Assembly: GCF_028898945.1 (NCBI RefSeq)
Contig: NZ_CP118607.1
Location: forward strand, 3,582,001 to 3,646,000
From: Pseudomonas sp. PSKL.D1
Lineage (GTDB): Bacteria; Pseudomonadota; Gammaproteobacteria; Pseudomonadales; Pseudomonadaceae
DNA length: 64,000 nt
Direction of reading: 5' to 3'
The position numbers were made by a program, and so were the translations under genes. Each line of letters begins with the position of its first letter. Within the stretch, counting starts at the first letter, position 1. Positions 60,686 through 64,000 of this stretch are shown here, piece by piece. The notes under the pieces were generated by a model that had not been told where the DNA came from, did not search any database, and worked only from the letters and a program-made list of their open reading frames with translations.

Positions 60686-62083
60686 CTACGCCCCTTGCAC
60701 CGGTGCCTTGGCCGCAAGGCCACGCTGCCGGGCACGGGACAAACGCAGGAGCACGTAGGAGGCGCCGATCGCGGCCATGGCGATCAGGCATTGCGCCAGG
60801 CTGAGCTGCATGCTCGGGTCGAAGGCCATGCTCACCAGCACCGCTACGATTGAGGCGGTGACGAGCAGCGGCAGCCAAGGGTGGCCCCACATGGCGAATT
60901 TCAGGCTGCCCTCTTGCACCCAGCGGCGGCGCAGGCGCAGTTGCGACAGGCAGATCATCAGGTACACGAACAGGAACACCGTGCCCGACGAGTTGATCAG
61001 GAACTGGAATACCGTGTCGGGCCACAGCGCCGCGATGACCACACAGCCATAACCCACCAGGGTCGAGGCCAGTACACCGCGCACCGGCACGCCTTTGCGG
61101 CTGAGGTGTGCGACCCAGCGCGGTGCCTCGTCATTGGAGGCCAGCACGTGCAACAGGCGCGAAGAGGTGTAGAGCCCGGCATTGAGCACCGACAGCACGG
61201 CCACCAGAATCACCAGGGTCAGCATGTCGCCGGCCCCGGGGATGCCGATGTGCTCGAGCGTGGTCACGAAAGGCGACTTGCCGGGGGTGATGCTGGTCCA
61301 CGGCTGTGCCACGACGATGAAGAAGGTGGCCAGCACGAAGAACACCAGGATGCGCACCATCACCGTGTTGACGGCCTTGCGGATGTTGCGCGACGGGTCT
61401 TCGGATTCGGCTGCCGCCAGGGTGGCCACCTCAACGCCAGTCATGGAAAAGATCACCACGACCACGCCGGTGAACAACGACGCCACACCGTGGGGCAGAA
61501 AGCCGCCATGCTGCGTGAGGTTGGCGAAGCTGGCCGTGGAGCCTGGCCACAGGTTGAACACATAAGCGCCGGCCACCACCAGGAACACGATGATGGCCGC
61601 CACCTTGATGCCGGCGAACCAGTACTCGGCCTCGCCGAACGAATGCACCGACATCAGGTTGAGCAACGTCATGCCTACCATCAGCCCCAGCGCGATCACC
61701 CACACGGGCAGGTCGGGGAACCAGCCGTTGATGATCTGCCCGCCGACGACCGCCTCGAAGCCCACGACAATGACCCAGAAGTACCAGTACAGCCAGCCGG
61801 TCATGTACCCGGCCGGGGGGCCGAAGGCCATGCGCGCGTAGTCGACGAAGGAACCTTGTGTGGGGTGCGCGGCGGCCATTTCGCCGAGCATGCGCATCAC
61901 CAGGGCGACGATGAGGCCCGTCAGGGCGTAGGTAAGAAAAGCACCGGGGCCGGTGGAAGCGATGACGGCGCTGGAGCCGACGAACAACCCGGCGCCGATG
62001 ACACCGCCCAGGGCCAGCATACTGATGTGTCGGGTTTTGAGTGCACGCTTGAGCCGGGGGTCATGCTCGGTCTGAATAGGCAT
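60686..62083 (-). CDS. APC family amino acid/GABA-type permease
   Basis: A 465-residue inner-membrane transporter with 12 hydrophobic segments. The amino-acid-transporter signature is at the start (LKTRHISMLALGGVIGAGLFVGSSAVIASTGPGAFLTYAL), followed by the TM6 motif VVVVIFSMTGVEVATLAAAESEDP. This is the AAT/GabP branch that imports amino acids or GABA with protons. AAGGAG lies 7 bases upstream of the ATG. It is the first gene of the operon permease, FAD oxidoreductase, cupin, mmsA, so its substrate is presumably the amine or amino acid being oxidised. Confidence 0.88.
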   Translation of the reverse strand: MPIQTEHDPRLKRALKTRHISMLALGGVIGAGLFVGSSAVIASTGPGAFLTYALTGLIVALVMRMLGEMAAAHPTQGSFVDYARMAFGPPAGYMTGWLYWYFWVIVVGFEAVVGGQIINGWFPDLPVWVIALGLMVGMTLLNLMSVHSFGEAEYWFAGIKVAAIIVFLVVAGAYVFNLWPGSTASFANLTQHGGFLPHGVASLFTGVVVVIFSMTGVEVATLAAAESEDPSRNIRKAVNTVMVRILVFFVLATFFIVVAQPWTSITPGKSPFVTTLEHIGIPGAGDMLTLVILVAVLSVLNAGLYTSSRLLHVLASNDEAPRWVAHLSRKGVPVRGVLASTLVGYGCVVIAALWPDTVFQFLINSSGTVFLFVYLMICLSQLRLRRRWVQEGSLKFAMWGHPWLPLLVTASIVAVLVSMAFDPSMQLSLAQCLIAMAAIGASYVLLRLSRARQRGLAAKAPVQGA

Positions 62084-62408
62084 TGGTTGTCTCCTTGTTG
62101 TTATTGGTAATCAACGCCGCCTGATCAGGAGGTTATGCAGGCGCGGGTGGGCTGAACATCGTGAAAGTGTCGATGCTCGGGGGCGTGGTTGTACAAATGT
62201 ATGAGGATGGCGCCGGCTGCGTCGGTGTCCGCGGGGCGAGTCGGATTGATGAGAATGCGGTCGAGGCAGGAGAACTGACGTGCTCGAAGCTTGCACAGCG
62301 CCTGTAGGAGCGGCTTTAGCCGCGATCACCGGCAAAGCCGGTGCCATTTACCGCGGCGCCCGCCTCGCGGATGAATCCGCTCCTACAGGTATTGAGCTGA
62401 AAGCCCCG
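62084..62408. other. intergenic region between the permease operon and the TonB receptor gene
   Basis: 325 bases without a credible gene. It holds the promoter side of the permease operon, including a TTGTACAA palindrome at 62189-62196 that could be a regulator half-site or operator. A REP pair sits at its right end. I see no tRNA or terminator apart from the REP hairpin. Confidence 0.5.
62301..62388. repeat. REP element pair (inverted)
   Basis: CCTGTAGGAGCGGCTTTAGCCGCGATCACC (from 62301) and the inverted CGCGGATGAATCCGCTCCTACAGG (to 62388) face each other downstream of the TonB receptor gene. The left arm is the AGCGGCTTTAGCCGC variant, the right arm the AGCGGATTCATCCGC variant. Confidence 0.85.
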
Positions 62409-64000
62409 TCAGTACGTGGCGCGCACGGTGACCATGAAGTTGCGCGGGTCGCCGTAGGTGTTGCCGTAGGTGGAGGTGCCTACGGTCTGGTAGTACTTCT
62501 TGTCGAACAGGTTGTTGCCGTTGAGCGCGACGTTCCAGTGTTCGTCGATGCGGTAGTCGACCATCGCGTTCCAGATGGCATAACCGCTCTGCTGGTACTC
62601 GAACGGCACGCTCGCCTGCACCACGTTGCCCTGGCTGTCAAAGGTCGCTGCGGTACCGCTGACCTTGGTCGCATTCTGGATGTCCACGCCGCCACCCACC
62701 CGGAAGTCATTGAAAGCACCCGGCAGGCGGTAGGTGGTAAACAACTTGGCCATGTGTTTGGGCGTGACGGTGCTCAGTGCCGTGCCGGTGTCACGGTTCT
62801 TGTTGAGGTTGAGGGTGTAGCTGGCCATCAGCATCCAGTCCGGCAGCACTTCACCGGAGATTTCCATGTCGATGCCCTTGCTGATCGTCTCGCCGCCGTT
62901 GACGTAGCAGCAACTGCCACCGAACAGCACCGAGCTGGACGGGTAGCTCGGGTCGAGCACCGCCTGGTCTTCACGCTTGGTGTAGTAAAGCGCGATGCTG
63001 GTGTTGACCGCACCGCCGAACAGCTCGCCCTTGATGCCGGTTTCGTAAGTCTTGCCGGTCATAGGGTCCAGGGTGGAGCCCGATGACGCTGGCCCGGCCA
63101 GCAGGTTTTGCTGCGGCTTGAAGATTTCGGCGTAGCTGGCGTAGGCCGCCCACTCGTCGGTAAGGTCGTAGACGATGCCGCCGAAGGGGGTGACCTTGGT
63201 CGGCTCACGCATGTCGACCCGCGACTGCTGGGTCCAGACGGTGCCGGCAGCGTTGGCGGTCTGGTAGGTCTGGTCGAACTTGTAGCGCTGTACACGCGCC
63301 CCGAGGATCACGTGAAGCGGCTCGGCCACCTGCAGGCGCAGGCTTGAGTACAGGCCGTACTGGGTCTGGCTGTTGGGCTTGTAATCGCGGCTGACGATGG
63401 GCCGGGTACCCGGGTCGTCCCACGGCGTGGCGTTGGGGTCGAAGACATTGACCGTGCCGCCGGCCGTGGTGAAACGGCCAGTGCCCTGCCAGCGGCTGTC
63501 GATTTCCTGGTAGTCGCCACCCACCACCAGCCGGTGGTTCAGGCCGAACAGGCTGAAGTCACCCGACACGTTGGCGTCCCACAGGTTTTGCTCGCTCCAC
63601 TGGGTGATCCAGGTGCCGTAGCGGGTCACGCCGGTTCCGGTGACCGGGTTCACCGAGCCCAGGGTGGTGGCGTTGTTGGTTTCGATGGTGTCGTAGATGT
63701 TGGTGTAGCTGAAGTTCAGCTTCCAGTCGTCGTTCAGGCGGTGGTCGACCTTGGCGAAGTACTCGCGCGAAAACCCGTCGGCATACGCCCAGGTGGTGGA
63801 CAGCCCGGTGTGGCGTGGCAGCCCCAGGTCGGCACCGTTGCTGTAGCGTGGCAGGGCCGAGGCAGTGCCGGTTTCGTGCACTCTGTTGAAGCGCATGCCG
63901 GCGGTGAGCATGGTGTCGTCGGTGACATCGGCCTCCAGCACACCGTAGAACACCGGTTTGTCGGTGCCACGGTTGTCAACGAAGTATTGGCGGTCCTGGT
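62409..64000 (-). CDS. TonB-dependent siderophore receptor, C-terminal part
   Basis: The last ~530 residues of an outer-membrane receptor; the frame is open to the window edge, so plug domain and signal peptide lie beyond it. The visible part is a 22-strand-type barrel with repeats of alternating hydrophobic strands. It includes KLNFSYTNIYDTIETNNAT, FGLNHRLVVGGDYQEIDSRW, EWAAYASYAEIFKPQQN and the C-terminal TYGNTYGDPRNFMVTVRATY, ending in an aromatic residue as in FpvA/FhuE-type ferric-siderophore receptors. It would import a ferric siderophore using TonB energy. Expression is probably Fur-controlled, but the promoter is outside the window. Confidence 0.88.
   Translation of the reverse strand, partial: QDRQYFVDNRGTDKPVFYGVLEADVTDDTMLTAGMRFNRVHETGTASALPRYSNGADLGLPRHTGLSTTWAYADGFSREYFAKVDHRLNDDWKLNFSYTNIYDTIETNNATTLGSVNPVTGTGVTRYGTWITQWSEQNLWDANVSGDFSLFGLNHRLVVGGDYQEIDSRWQGTGRFTTAGGTVNVFDPNATPWDDPGTRPIVSRDYKPNSQTQYGLYSSLRLQVAEPLHVILGARVQRYKFDQTYQTANAAGTVWTQQSRVDMREPTKVTPFGGIVYDLTDEWAAYASYAEIFKPQQNLLAGPASSGSTLDPMTGKTYETGIKGELFGGAVNTSIALYYTKREDQAVLDPSYPSSSVLFGGSCCYVNGGETISKGIDMEISGEVLPDWMLMASYTLNLNKNRDTGTALSTVTPKHMAKLFTTYRLPGAFNDFRVGGGVDIQNATKVSGTAATFDSQGNVVQASVPFEYQQSGYAIWNAMVDYRIDEHWNVALNGNNLFDKKYYQTVGTSTYGNTYGDPRNFMVTVRATY

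Noticed and set aside
1..64000. tRNA/rRNA genes, insertion sequences, phage genes or riboswitches
   Set aside because: I looked in the intergenic regions and saw none; small structured RNAs cannot be excluded by eye.

Overview
The window looks like a chromosome segment of a fluorescent Pseudomonas, most likely of the P. putida group. It is GC-rich, with strongly G/C-ending codons in almost every gene. It carries at least six copies of REP elements with a TGTAGGAGCGGATTTATCCGCGA-type core between genes. Its gene content (NhaA, 8-oxoguanine deaminase, MoxR/Bat operon, bacteriophytochrome, MmsA, TonB receptor) is also typical. I see no tRNA, rRNA, CRISPR array, insertion sequence or phage gene.

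Layout. 1-2.2 kb: end of a purine-salvage/catabolic locus (8-oxoguanine deaminase and an NCS2 nucleobase permease). 2.2-3.5 kb: NhaA. 3.6-9.9 kb: a small catabolic island made of an MFS acid transporter, an AP-endonuclease-2-like TIM barrel enzyme, a Gfo/Idh/MocA dehydrogenase, an IclR regulator and a KstD-like flavoprotein. Two sites of the form TGGAA-N5-TTCCA lie in front of the dehydrogenase and the flavoprotein, and a PcaR-box-like palindrome lies in front of the transporter. 10-14.1 kb: a lower-GC island with a probable type VI DNase effector (glycine zipper plus Ntox15 HxxD domain) followed by four tandem, diverged GAD-like/DUF1851 immunity paralogues. 14.3-18.3 kb: heme oxygenase, FadL-type channel, DUF3313 lipoprotein and an AraC regulator.

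18.4-31.8 kb is one long minus-strand run: MoxR, DUF58, DUF4381, two VWA proteins and BatD (tightly overlapping), then a periplasmic HAD phosphatase, an arylsulfatase, an MFS/spermidine-synthase fusion and an MscS channel. 32-34.3 kb holds an octaheme TPR cytochrome c. Divergent from it, 34.4-50.7 kb is a plus-strand operon. It encodes a periplasmic adaptor, a GAF-like/TM/adaptor protein, a site-2-protease(M50)/adaptor hybrid, a 3509-residue LEPR-XLL/DUF4347/VCBS adhesin and a TolC-type lipoprotein. No ABC transporter and no RTX signal are visible, so the export route is unusual and is the best candidate here for an undescribed system. Directly downstream on the same strand are a PAS-GGDEF diguanylate cyclase without an I-site arginine and a bacteriophytochrome HWE kinase with a receiver domain, which may link light and c-di-GMP to the adhesin.

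54.8-55.6 kb carries the fused remains of two genes (DUF1254 protein and outer-membrane channel). 55.8-62.1 kb is an amine/amino-acid catabolic locus: a PucR regulator, then a convergent APC permease, FAD amine oxidoreductase, cupin and MmsA operon. The pucR/mmsA boundary is a perfect 53-bp palindrome. The window ends inside a TonB-dependent siderophore receptor.
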